Part shown: positions 55,557 to 64,000 of the stretch, one piece after another | How the letters are laid out: each line of letters starts with the position of its first letter | Position numbering within the stretch: position 1 is the stretch's first letter | Notes under the pieces: model-generated | The model's database searches: none | Told to the model about the DNA's origin: nothing | Seen by the model: the letters and a program-made list of their open reading frames with translations, nothing else | Made by a program: the position numbers and the translations under genes | NCBI GenBank assembly: GCA_016742255.1 | Contig: JACVCB010000011.1 | Coordinates: 43,288 to 107,287 of the forward strand | DNA: 64,000 nt | Origin: Leptospira sp. | GTDB lineage: Bacteria > Spirochaetota > Leptospiria > Leptospirales > Leptospiraceae | Reading direction: 5' to 3'

Positions 55557-57500
55557 TTGATCCAATTCATCCAAATCCACCAACACTTCGGTCCTAAAGT
55601 CCTCTTTGAGGGTTTTAGCTGGCATATCAAACCTGGCTGCCGCGTTGCCCTTGTCGGTCCCAATGGTTCTGGAAAAACCACACTTTTCCAAATGGCTGCA
55701 GGGAAACTGAAACCCGAATCGGGAGAAGTGATTCGTTCCAAACATACTGTTTTATCCCTCTTCCAACAGATTCCTGAATTTAATCCGGATACGTCTGTGA
55801 TTGAAACCGTTCTCGATGAAAACAAATTGTATGCGGAATATGATGCCAAACGAAAGGCCATCGAATCCAAGTTTGAAACAACTGACCACGAAGATCCAGA
55901 ATTTGAAACATTACTCCACGATCAGAGTGATTTAGAGGAATTTGCCCACTTACACGACTTACACGGTCTCGAAGCACGCGCGAAAAAAATTCTATCGGGA
56001 CTTGGTTTTGCCACTACAGACTTCACGAGAAAAACAAAAGAGTTTTCTCCAGGATACCACCATCGTATCGGTCTTGCGATTGCCCTACTCAATCCACATA
56101 ATTTATTACTTTTAGATGAGCCAACAAACCATTTGGATGATAAAACCAAATCATGGTTAGCTGATTTTCTAGTTTCCCAAAACCAGGCCTTTGTACTTGT
56201 CACACATGACCCTGAATTTTTAAACCAAACAGTTGATACTATTATTGAAATCAATCCACATGGAACGTTTGAGTTCCAAGGAAGTTTGGAAGAGTTTTTT
56301 GAAGCCAAAAACGAAATCCAAGAAAAACTTAAAGTCCAATTTGAAAAAGAAGAAACGTATTTAAAATCACGTATGGAATGGGTGGAACGTTTCCGAGCCC
56401 AAGCTACAAAAGCAAGACAAGTACAGTCTGTCATCAAACGTCTGGAAAAACGGGACAAAGTAGACAATCCAGAAGATAGTTTTTGGAACCAAAAACCAGA
56501 CTACCAATTCCAATTTGTCCCTTCCAGTAATATCATCTTACGATTAGAACATGCATCTTTCTCCTATCCAGACCGAAACACAGGTGAGAAAAAAACCATT
56601 TTTGAAAATGCAGAAATTGAAATTTCTGCTGGCGATAAAGTGGCGCTCGTTGGTCCCAATGGAGCAGGTAAATCAACCCTCATGCGCTGTTTGTTAGAAC
56701 AACACAAACTTGATACGGGAAAATTGTATTATGGTCCTAAAACCAAACTTGGTTATTTTTCACAAACCCACGGGGAAGATTTGGATGAATCACTGAACCT
56801 AGTGGAAACTGTCCTTAAAAAATACCCAGAACTGAATGAAGAAAAAGCAAGGACTCTTCTTGGCCATTTTGCCTTTCCTGGGGACGGAGTTTTTAAGTCC
56901 GTAAAATACCTATCAGGTGGGGAACAAAGCCGCCTCCGTTTGGCACTTCTTGTCAATCATCCGTCCAATTGTTTATTTTTAGATGAACCAACAAACCACC
57001 TGGACATCGTCATCCGAGAAGCCATCAAACGTGCTCTCATCGATTTTCCAGGAAGCCTACTCATCATCAGCCACGACCCCGATTTTATGAAGGGACTTTG
57101 TAACCGCACCTTCCAACTCTCAGGTGGGGAATTAAAAAACCTAAATTGTAGTTTTGACGATTACCTCAAATTCCACAAAGAAGACGAATTGGGTACAAAT
57201 GCTAAGGACCAAACTTCCTCCAAATCAAAAAATGAGGAAAAAAAGCCCAATCCCCAAGCAAGCAAAAACAAACGAAAAAAATTAGAAAAAGAAATTTCCG
57301 ATTTGGAAGTCCAAATAGAGAGACTGGAAAAAAATAAAAAAGACAAAGAAGAACTTTTACAGGACCCTGAGTTCTTTAAAAACAGAAGTTTTCAGTTGGA
57401 AATGGACACTTATAACGATATTAAAAGAGAAATCTCTCTCCTAACCAAACGTTGGGAGGAGGCAACAATAGAACTAGAGGAAATGGGCGGAGTTACATAA
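55557..57500 (+). CDS. ABC-F family ATPase (Uup-like)
   Basis: This 647-residue soluble protein has two ABC ATPase domains and no membrane part. Walker A motifs are GPNGSGKTT (34-42) and GPNGAGKST (366-374). Both domains have LLLDEPTNHLD-type Walker B motifs. The second signature, LSGGEQSR (452-459), is normal, but the first reads FSPGYHHR. The C-terminal coiled coil (EKEISDLEVQIERLEKNKKD) is of Uup type. ABC-F proteins act on ribosomes or branched DNA. The start is TTG 55557 with no clear Shine-Dalgarno, since the hairpin occupies its place. The TAA overlaps the rhodanese ATG. Confidence 0.93.
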   Translation: MIQFIQIHQHFGPKVLFEGFSWHIKPGCRVALVGPNGSGKTTLFQMAAGKLKPESGEVIRSKHTVLSLFQQIPEFNPDTSVIETVLDENKLYAEYDAKRKAIESKFETTDHEDPEFETLLHDQSDLEEFAHLHDLHGLEARAKKILSGLGFATTDFTRKTKEFSPGYHHRIGLAIALLNPHNLLLLDEPTNHLDDKTKSWLADFLVSQNQAFVLVTHDPEFLNQTVDTIIEINPHGTFEFQGSLEEFFEAKNEIQEKLKVQFEKEETYLKSRMEWVERFRAQATKARQVQSVIKRLEKRDKVDNPEDSFWNQKPDYQFQFVPSSNIILRLEHASFSYPDRNTGEKKTIFENAEIEISAGDKVALVGPNGAGKSTLMRCLLEQHKLDTGKLYYGPKTKLGYFSQTHGEDLDESLNLVETVLKKYPELNEEKARTLLGHFAFPGDGVFKSVKYLSGGEQSRLRLALLVNHPSNCLFLDEPTNHLDIVIREAIKRALIDFPGSLLIISHDPDFMKGLCNRTFQLSGGELKNLNCSFDDYLKFHKEDELGTNAKDQTSSKSKNEEKKPNPQASKNKRKKLEKEISDLEVQIERLEKNKKDKEELLQDPEFFKNRSFQLEMDTYNDIKREISLLTKRWEEATIELEEMGGVT

Positions 57501-57841
57501 TGGTACCGGAAATCGATGTTGTCAGTTTTAAAAAACGTCTGGATGCAAGAGCGGAAGGAAAGGATGATTTTTTTGTTTTGGATGTACGAAATCCGAATGA
57601 ACAACAAATCGCACTCGTACCGGGTACAGACAAACTCATTCCCGTGAGTGAACTTGCAGCAAGGATTGAAGAAATCAAAAGCCAAATTGACAAAGAAATT
57701 TTGGTTTATTGTCGTTCTGGTGGAAGATCAGGGATGGCTTGCGGGATTTTGGCACAAGCTGGATTTAAATCTTATAAAAATGTTGCTGGGGGAATCCTTG
57801 CCTATTCTGACCTAGTTGATCCTAACATGCAAAAGTATTAA
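57500..57841 (+). CDS. rhodanese-domain protein
   Basis: This 113-residue single rhodanese domain has FFVLDVRNPNEQQIALVPGT, IPVSELAARIEEI and the active-site loop LVYCRSGGRSGMACGIL with the persulfide cysteine. It probably transfers sulfane sulfur in the cytosol. ATG 57500 overlaps the ABC-F stop (TAATG), so the two are translationally coupled; the frame further upstream lies inside the ABC-F gene. aroG follows two bases later. Confidence 0.92.
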   Translation: MVPEIDVVSFKKRLDARAEGKDDFFVLDVRNPNEQQIALVPGTDKLIPVSELAARIEEIKSQIDKEILVYCRSGGRSGMACGILAQAGFKSYKNVAGGILAYSDLVDPNMQKY

Positions 57842-57843
57842 TT

Positions 57844-58893
57844 ATGAAACCAACTGCGAATTTAAGAATTTTAGAACAACACAGTCTCATTCCACCTTCC
57901 GTTTTGATAGAAGAACTTCCTTTAACTGATGAAGCTTCTGATGTTGTTGTCAGAACCAGAAGCCAAATTTCAGACATCATTCACGGAAAAGACGACAAGC
58001 GTATGTTAGTTGTAGTAGGACCTTGTTCCGTTCACGACATTGGCGCTGTCATGGAATATGCAGAAAAGTTAAAACCAAAAATCAAAGAGTTTGAAAAAGA
58101 ACTTCTCATAGTGATGAGAGTGTATTTTGAAAAACCAAGAACCACTGTTGGTTGGAAAGGTCTTATCAACGATCCTGATTTAGATGGCTCCTTTCATATT
58201 AACAAAGGGTTACAACTTGCCCGTAAACTTTTATTAGATTTAAACAAAATGGGAATCCCTTGTGGTACCGAATTTTTGGATGTGATCTCCCCTCAATACA
58301 TTGCTGACCTCGTAGCTTGGGGAGCCATTGGTGCAAGGACCACTGAAAGCCAAGTCCACCGTGAATTGGCTTCTGGACTCTCCGCACCAATTGGATTTAA
58401 GAATGGTACCGATGGGAATGTTCAAATTGCAATTGATGCCATTCGTTCTGCAAGTTCCAGCCACCATTTTCTATCTGTGACCAACCAAGGTAGCAGTGCA
58501 ATTTTTAAAACTGCCGGAAACAAAGATACACATGTGATCTTACGTGGAGGGAACAAAGGACCTAACTTCGATGAGGCTTCTGTGAATGAAGTGGGTGCCC
58601 AAATTGAAAAAGCGGGTCTCCCACCAAAAGTGATGGTGGACTGTTCCCATGGCAATAGCCAAAAGGACTTTCGCAAACAACCGAGTGTTGTGGATTCTGT
58701 ATCGGAACAATTTTCGAAAGGAAGCAAATACATTCTTGGTGTGATGGTTGAAAGTCACTTAAAAGAAGGAAACCAATCCATCGACGCCAAACCATTGACT
58801 TATGGGCAATCAATTACCGATGCTTGTGTGTCTTGGGAAACGACGGTTCCCATGTTTGAAAAACTAGCTGAGGCAGCAAACAAACGTAAATAA
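57844..58893 (+). CDS. aroG: 3-deoxy-7-phosphoheptulonate synthase, class I
   Basis: DAHP synthase condenses phosphoenolpyruvate and erythrose 4-phosphate, the first step of aromatic amino-acid synthesis. The 349-residue protein is of the AroF/G/H type. Landmarks are LVVVGPCSVHD, MRVYFEKPRTTVGWKGL, ARTTESQVHRELASGLSAPI, FKNGTDGN, VILRGGNKGPNF and VMVDCSHGNSQKD (metal ligands). Which amino acid inhibits it cannot be told, so the suffix G is nominal. It is the third gene of the ABC-F/rhodanese run. Confidence 0.94.
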   Translation: MKPTANLRILEQHSLIPPSVLIEELPLTDEASDVVVRTRSQISDIIHGKDDKRMLVVVGPCSVHDIGAVMEYAEKLKPKIKEFEKELLIVMRVYFEKPRTTVGWKGLINDPDLDGSFHINKGLQLARKLLLDLNKMGIPCGTEFLDVISPQYIADLVAWGAIGARTTESQVHRELASGLSAPIGFKNGTDGNVQIAIDAIRSASSSHHFLSVTNQGSSAIFKTAGNKDTHVILRGGNKGPNFDEASVNEVGAQIEKAGLPPKVMVDCSHGNSQKDFRKQPSVVDSVSEQFSKGSKYILGVMVESHLKEGNQSIDAKPLTYGQSITDACVSWETTVPMFEKLAEAANKRK

Positions 58894-58935
58894 GACTGCT
58901 TTCTCTCTCCGAGGTTTATGAATGTTTTTTGATGA

Positions 58936-59742
58936 TTATTGATCTAAAAACACATGGGCTTCGGAAGGGTATTCTCTTTTCGTCACTTCCTTGTGATAGG
59001 CATTGACTGCTTCTTTCACTGCCCCACTTAAGTTCCCAAATTTCTTTAAAAACTTCGGATGGAAATCTTCATTGAGTCCTAGTAAGTCTTGCATCACAAG
59101 GACTTGGCCTGAGGTATACTTTCCTGCTCCAATCCCAATGGTAGGAATGCGAATCGATTCTGTGATTTCTTTTCCGAGAGATTCGGGCACCATCTCGAGT
59201 AACAAAGCAAAGGCGCCTGCTTCCGCAATTTCTCTAGATTTACGGATCATTTTGTTCCGTGCTGCTTCTGTTTTCCCTTGGACACGGTGCCCGCCAAGAG
59301 TATGTACCGATTGAGGGGTAAGTCCTAAATGGGCAAACACAGGGATTCCTGATTCGGTCATTCGTTTTGTGAGTTCGATGATAAAGTCAGAGTCCCCTTC
59401 CAGTTTCACACAGGAAGCATTGGTTTCTTTTAACACTCGGCCGGCGGAACGAATCCCTTCTTCGATAGAGGTTTGGTAAGATAAAAATGGTAAATCGGCA
59501 ATGATCGTTTTGTCAGGTGCCCCTTTACAAACCGCTTTTGTGTGGTAAATGATCTCATCGAGTGTGACAGGAAGTGTGGACTGATTTCCTTGGATCACCA
59601 TTCCAAGCGAGTCACCCACGAGAAGGCAATCCACATCTGTGCGATTAAAAAGAGTCGCAAAGGTATAATCATAACAGGTGATGACAGAGATTGGTTCCCC
59701 CGCATCATATTTCTTTTTATACTGTAGAATAATGTTTTTCAT
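58936..59742 (-). CDS. panB: 3-methyl-2-oxobutanoate hydroxymethyltransferase
   Basis: PanB adds a hydroxymethyl group from methylene-THF to ketoisovalerate in pantothenate synthesis. The 268-residue length is standard. Motifs are ITCYDYTFA, VDCLLVGDSLGMVIQGNQST with the metal-binding aspartate, FAHLGLTPQSVHTLGG, LLEMVPESL and IPTIGIGAG. The start ATG 59742 lies 26 bases inside the end of folK, so the two vitamin genes are coupled. panC is not adjacent. Confidence 0.97.
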   Translation of the reverse strand: MKNIILQYKKKYDAGEPISVITCYDYTFATLFNRTDVDCLLVGDSLGMVIQGNQSTLPVTLDEIIYHTKAVCKGAPDKTIIADLPFLSYQTSIEEGIRSAGRVLKETNASCVKLEGDSDFIIELTKRMTESGIPVFAHLGLTPQSVHTLGGHRVQGKTEAARNKMIRKSREIAEAGAFALLLEMVPESLGKEITESIRIPTIGIGAGKYTSGQVLVMQDLLGLNEDFHPKFLKKFGNLSGAVKEAVNAYHKEVTKREYPSEAHVFLDQ

Positions 59743-60190
59743 GGTTTAGTTCCGAAAAAAGAGCATACACACCAATTTCACCCATATCCGTTAACAATTG
59801 TTTGATGAATGGTCTTGAATAAAGGGAATGGTGGGGTAAATGTAAAAAATCAGTTTTCATCACAACAGCCTCGTAAGTGAGAATGTCGATGTCAATTTCA
59901 CGTGGTCCTTTCCAAGACCTTCGTTTGCGTCCCAATTTGTCTTCAATCCCTTGGAGTGAATCGAGTAAACATGGTAGTGTAAACGCAGAAGAAACCATTA
60001 CCTTTACAATTTGATTTAAGAAGTAAGGTTGGTTTGTGTTTTCGAGAGGTGCAGTTTCCAATCGTTCAGATTGTTTTAAAATCTGTAACTCTGGTAAGGT
60101 GGAGATTTCCCATATTGCCTGGTCCATAAAATGGTGCCTATCTCCGATGTTGGAACCCAAAGAAAGAAAGGCAATATTGGAATACTTCAT
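59717..60190 (-). CDS. folK: 6-hydroxymethyl-7,8-dihydropterin pyrophosphokinase
   Basis: FolK transfers pyrophosphate from ATP to the pterin in folate synthesis. The 157-residue protein shows the N-terminal AFLSLGSNIGDRHHFMDQAI, the pterin loop LETAPLENTNQPYFLNQIV, and the catalytic GRKRRSWKGPREIDIDILTY with its two aspartates, then LPHHSLYSRPFI. It sits between the DnaC-like gene (four bases upstream) and panB (overlapping), in a three-gene minus-strand run. Confidence 0.95.
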   Translation of the reverse strand: MKYSNIAFLSLGSNIGDRHHFMDQAIWEISTLPELQILKQSERLETAPLENTNQPYFLNQIVKVMVSSAFTLPCLLDSLQGIEDKLGRKRRSWKGPREIDIDILTYEAVVMKTDFLHLPHHSLYSRPFIKQLLTDMGEIGVYALFSELNHEKHYSTV

Positions 60191-60194
60191 GGTC

Positions 60195-61064
60195 TTACCT
60201 CTTCACAAACTTCGTGCGATAATCAGGGCATTTTAATTCAATTTCTTTTGTCATTTCCATGAGTCGTGAGTAAATCCGACCTTGGCCACGGTCTCTCCAT
60301 TCCACAAGAGAGTGATTGGATGTGAGAAGAGTGAGTTTTTCTTGTTCATAACGACTATCAATCAGGTCGTATAACTTACGATTGTTGAATTCTGATTCCT
60401 TTTGGACACCAAAGTCATCAATCACAAGAACATCTACATTGGCAAATTCACGTTCGATGGAACGTTCTTGCCCATGCGTTTCACTATCAGATTGGTAAGT
60501 ATCACGAATCGCAGACAAAAAGTCTTTGTTTACTTTTGCATACTTACAAGTGATTCCATACCGAAAGATCAGTTCGTTTAGAATGACACAAGCCAGTAAG
60601 GTTTTTCCAGAACCTGTCCCACCCCAAAGGTAAAACCCCTGTGGTGTAAAATCTGCATTCTTAAATTTATGAACGAGTTCGTTTGCCCAGTCGTGGGCAA
60701 TGATAAATGACATATCAGGGTCGTTTGCTGTGTCCCCAATGTCGATTGTGGATAAAAATTGGAACCGGTAACGTGCCGGAATGTTGGCTTTTTCTACCAG
60801 AGTTTCTAAATTGCGAAGGGAAAACCTTGCATTATGACAGACACAAGGGAGCATTTTGTCCAATTTACGGTCGAAAGACATAAAAGGAGGTTGGCCTTTC
60901 GCCTCACATGTGTTACAGTCACTACCAATACAATGGCATAAAACAAGTGCTCCAGAACGAGATCCCCTCACATGTTCTGCTAAGGTAATGCCCACTCCTC
61001 CGCATGTTTTACACTGCGGATTTCCGTCTCGGATCGAAGTAATTTCGGATAAATTCATCTCCAA
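60195..61064 (-). CDS. DnaC/DnaI-like ATPase with N-terminal zinc-finger region
   Basis: This 289-residue AAA+ ATPase of the DnaC/IstB/DnaI class has Walker A LWGGTGSGKTLLACVIL, Walker B VDVLVIDDFG, sensor 1 LTLLTSNHS and an arginine-finger region GRIYSRLME. The first 80 residues hold about ten cysteines (CKTCGG, LCHCIGSDCNTCE, LPCVCHN), suggesting two zinc sites in place of the usual helicase-binding domain. It probably loads the replicative helicase, by analogy. The start is TTG 61064 or ATG 61058; AAGAAG lies eight bases before the former. It leads the folK-panB run. Confidence 0.85.
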   Translation of the reverse strand: MEMNLSEITSIRDGNPQCKTCGGVGITLAEHVRGSRSGALVLCHCIGSDCNTCEAKGQPPFMSFDRKLDKMLPCVCHNARFSLRNLETLVEKANIPARYRFQFLSTIDIGDTANDPDMSFIIAHDWANELVHKFKNADFTPQGFYLWGGTGSGKTLLACVILNELIFRYGITCKYAKVNKDFLSAIRDTYQSDSETHGQERSIEREFANVDVLVIDDFGVQKESEFNNRKLYDLIDSRYEQEKLTLLTSNHSLVEWRDRGQGRIYSRLMEMTKEIELKCPDYRTKFVKR

Positions 61065-61202
61065 TGAGCAATCTTCTTTAAATCACTAGGCTGTCAAGGA
61101 ATGAGATTTTTTAGGTCTGGATCGACTTATGTCCCTTTAAAACCAAGAGTTTGAGAAGAAAAAGTTCACATTTAGGTTTTTTTCCTCTTTAATTCGTTAT
61201 TA

Positions 61203-61224
61203 TTGACTCATCCCAAACCGATAC
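61203..61224 (+). promoter_or_regulatory. candidate promoter of fcpA
   Basis: TTGACT (61203-61208) is followed by CCGATAC (61218-61224), which resembles the -10 of FliA (sigma-28) promoters. A good sigma-28 -35 is not seen. A flagellar-sigma promoter would suit the downstream flagellar gene, but the match is weak. Confidence 0.3.
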
Positions 61225-61267
61225 TTTCATTGAAGAAATAGATAAACCTATTTGTTCAAAATATTGA

Positions 61268-62194
<927 letters not shown>

Positions 62195-62219
62195 TCCCGA
62201 ATACATCTCTTTCAATGAG

Positions 62220-62249
62220 AAAGCCCGGTTTAAAACCCCGGGCTTTTTT
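62220..62249 (+). terminator. rho-independent terminator of fcpA
   Basis: AAAGCCCGG and CCGGGCTTT form a perfect 9-bp stem with a nine-base loop, followed by further T. It lies 25 bases after the fcpA stop and before the convergent permease stop at 62278. Confidence 0.92.
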
Positions 62250-62277
62250 GTTTGGAGTGAATTGAATCGTTTTTCTA

Positions 62278-64000
62278 CTATTTAATTTCCTTAAGCACCG
62301 TCTTTGTTGGCAATCGAAAGAAACTAAAAAGCCCTAAGCTATACAAAGTCACCGTCACAAAACAAATTCCCATAAATACCAAACAAAGTTGTCCATAAGG
62401 ATACACACTGCGAAGTTCCAACACAGATCGGTTTAATACTTCATTGGATCCCACGGCATACACAAGTCCTAGGAAAAAAGAAATCACGGAAACAAGGAAT
62501 GCCTCTCGTAGGAAATGTTTTCCCATAAAACGACTGTTTGCTCCAATCACACGTAAGAGTGCAAATTCCCGTTTTCGTTCGGATTGGCTTGCATAGAGTG
62601 TAGTAAACACTAGAACAAAAGATGCAGCGAGGATAAACATCGTCATAAGCGCCATCATTTGTGTTACCTTCTCCAAAATTCCCATAAAGGCTTGGATTGT
62701 TTTTTCCGTATCAATCACAGTGATATTGGGAAACTGATTCACAATGACCTTTTGTAATTGGTAACGATCCGTTCCGTTGTCAATGAGTAACGATACAATA
62801 TAAAACCTAGGAGCTTTTTCCAAAATCCCTCTGGAAAATAACACCACAAAGTTTGGTTTCATATCCGCCCAGTTCACCGAACGAAGGTTTGTGATTTTCC
62901 CAGTTACTTCTCTCCCTTGTACATTGAAGGTAAGCTCATCCCCGATGCCCGCTTGTAAATAGGTAGAAAAATCTCGTTCTACGGAAATTTCATTTTGGCT
63001 TGATTCTTTCCACCAACTTCCCTTGGTCACTTCTTCTGTATCATACAAAGAATCGCGGTAGGACAAAAAGTATTCCCGTGTTCTCGCAGTGGCTCGCCAA
63101 TTGCGGTCCATTGCATTTTTGATGGTGTCTTCTTTTTTAATAGGTTCTCCATTTACTTTGGACAAACGAGCTCCAATCACGGGAGCCACATATTGTTTTT
63201 CCACAGGAAACTTGGAGATGGCTTGGAGTAGTCCCTCTTTTTGTGTTTCACGGATATCGAGAAGGAACATGTTAGGCCTTCGTTCGATTTCTCTTGCTCC
63301 ACTTAACTCAAGTAAACTTTCCTGTAAGATGAGAGAGAGTGTTAAGATAAAGAGTGCCGATCCAAGACCAATGATGGAGAGGCGAAGGGCACCTGATTTA
63401 CGTGTGACTTTTTTTGTCACAAGGCTCCACTCCTTTGATAACCATCCTAATTTTGAAATTTTTTGAAGGAAAGTTCCAAAGAGTATGTACAATCCGTACA
63501 CAAGGAGAGGCAAGGTTAACAAAACAAGTGTAAAGAGGATGCCCTTAAAGATACTTTCTGTTTCTAAGATCGCAAGACTTGTAAAGAGAATGTATATCAA
63601 AACAAAACTTCCAAATTGCCAATAGGAAGAGGATAAATTCCCACTTGTTTGTGATTCTACTTCTTTCAGTGCTGCTAAAGGTTTTACCGACCTTGTTTCT
63701 AAGACGAGTGGAATCGAAATGAGGAGTGGCAAAATCACACCTAACACTAAACTCCATAAAAGAGACGATGCAGAAAGTCCAAGGATGACGTTTGTCCCTA
63801 CCGACATGATCCCACTGATATCAGGTAATAAAGATTGGATGAAGGTTCCAAGTAAAAGTCCAAAGACTGTTCCCAATAGTGAAAGGATCAGAATTTCCGA
63901 AAATACTAACAAAAGGATGACATTGGGTTTGGCACCAAGGCACATAAGAATCGCAATTTCATTCCGTTTTTCAAGTAACCTTGTGCGAACTGCTGTATAC
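62278..64000 (-). CDS. FtsX-type ABC transporter permease, N-terminus beyond right edge
   Basis: The minus-strand frame is open through the right edge, and at least 574 residues are visible. Two FtsX modules can be seen. One begins RTRLLEKRNEIAILMCLGAK at the edge with its following helices. The other is near the C-terminus with SERKREFALLRVIGANSRFM and a four-helix set. Between them is an extracytoplasmic domain (about 230-420 of the visible part) with an REYFLSYRDSLYDTEEV segment. This is the duplicated YbbP-like layout of permeases that work with a separate ATPase to move lipids or lipoproteins. The substrate is unknown, and the ATPase must lie outside the window. Confidence 0.88.
   Translation of the reverse strand, partial: YTAVRTRLLEKRNEIAILMCLGAKPNVILLLVFSEILILSLLGTVFGLLLGTFIQSLLPDISGIMSVGTNVILGLSASSLLWSLVLGVILPLLISIPLVLETRSVKPLAALKEVESQTSGNLSSSYWQFGSFVLIYILFTSLAILETESIFKGILFTLVLLTLPLLVYGLYILFGTFLQKISKLGWLSKEWSLVTKKVTRKSGALRLSIIGLGSALFILTLSLILQESLLELSGAREIERRPNMFLLDIRETQKEGLLQAISKFPVEKQYVAPVIGARLSKVNGEPIKKEDTIKNAMDRNWRATARTREYFLSYRDSLYDTEEVTKGSWWKESSQNEISVERDFSTYLQAGIGDELTFNVQGREVTGKITNLRSVNWADMKPNFVVLFSRGILEKAPRFYIVSLLIDNGTDRYQLQKVIVNQFPNITVIDTEKTIQAFMGILEKVTQMMALMTMFILAASFVLVFTTLYASQSERKREFALLRVIGANSRFMGKHFLREAFLVSVISFFLGLVYAVGSNEVLNRSVLELRSVYPYGQLCLVFMGICFVTVTLYSLGLFSFFRLPTKTVLKEIK

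Overview
The window looks like chromosomal DNA of a spirochaete of the genus Leptospira, probably from the saprophytic L. biflexa group. The genus call rests on a close match to the flagellar-coiling protein FcpA at the right end, a MBOAT plus DUF1574 pair, many short lipoproteins with relaxed lipoboxes, GGDEF/EAL and 7TMR-DISM/SpoIIE signalling proteins, low G+C, and frequent TTG starts. The species call is inference. I see no rRNA, tRNA, CRISPR array, insertion sequence, prophage or plasmid signature. This is dense core genome with a few accessory-looking genes.

Left part (1-15.6 kb). A SpoIIE-type phosphatase runs off the left edge. Then come ispF and nadA, and a lipoprotein gene whose 5' end overlaps that of a divergent membrane-anchored protein gene. 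That gene leads a plus-strand run with an LpoB-like lipoprotein and a COG3014-like lipoprotein. On the minus strand follow ftsQ-ftsA-ftsZ, a small exported protein whose upstream region carries two identical palindromes 21 bp apart, an exported caspase-fold protein, and a MBOAT acyltransferase paired with a DUF1574/SGNH-like protein.

Middle part (15.7-35 kb). The plus strand carries recQ, a dihydroorotase, a PAS-PAS-GGDEF-EAL protein, pheT without pheS, a 7TMR-DISM/SpoIIE phosphatase, a gamma-carbonic-anhydrase-like protein, an MFS transporter, a methyltransferase and a DUF1330-like protein. A thioesterase, a second GGDEF-EAL protein and a cation-diffusion transporter follow. A TetR regulator then faces a PhlG-like hydrolase and glutathione S-transferase operon, with two similar 18-bp operators and a promoter between them. 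An MltA-like murein transglycosylase closes the block.

Right part (35-64 kb). The conserved rpmH-rnpA-yidD-yidC-jag-mnmE cluster is present without dnaA. After it come a lysine-rich exported peptide, a Vps62-like lipoprotein, an ankyrin/GMC oxidoreductase pair, a DUF2804 protein, an isolated RND pump, a DsbA/FrnE protein, an Acg-type nitroreductase, a stand-alone EAL protein, a TSUP transporter, small hypothetical proteins and a YihY-type membrane protein. A 53-residue gene and a terminator precede an ABC-F ATPase, rhodanese and DAHP synthase run. panB, folK and a zinc-finger DnaC-like ATPase lie on the minus strand. fcpA and the C-terminal part of an FtsX-type permease end the window.

Recurrent themes are cell division and envelope growth (ftsQAZ, LpoB-like, MltA, yidC), cyclic-di-GMP and phosphatase signalling (three EAL proteins, two SpoIIE proteins) and small-molecule detoxification (TetR/PhlG-like/GST, RND, Acg, CDF). 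All function calls come from reading motifs and remembered families; no database search was run.
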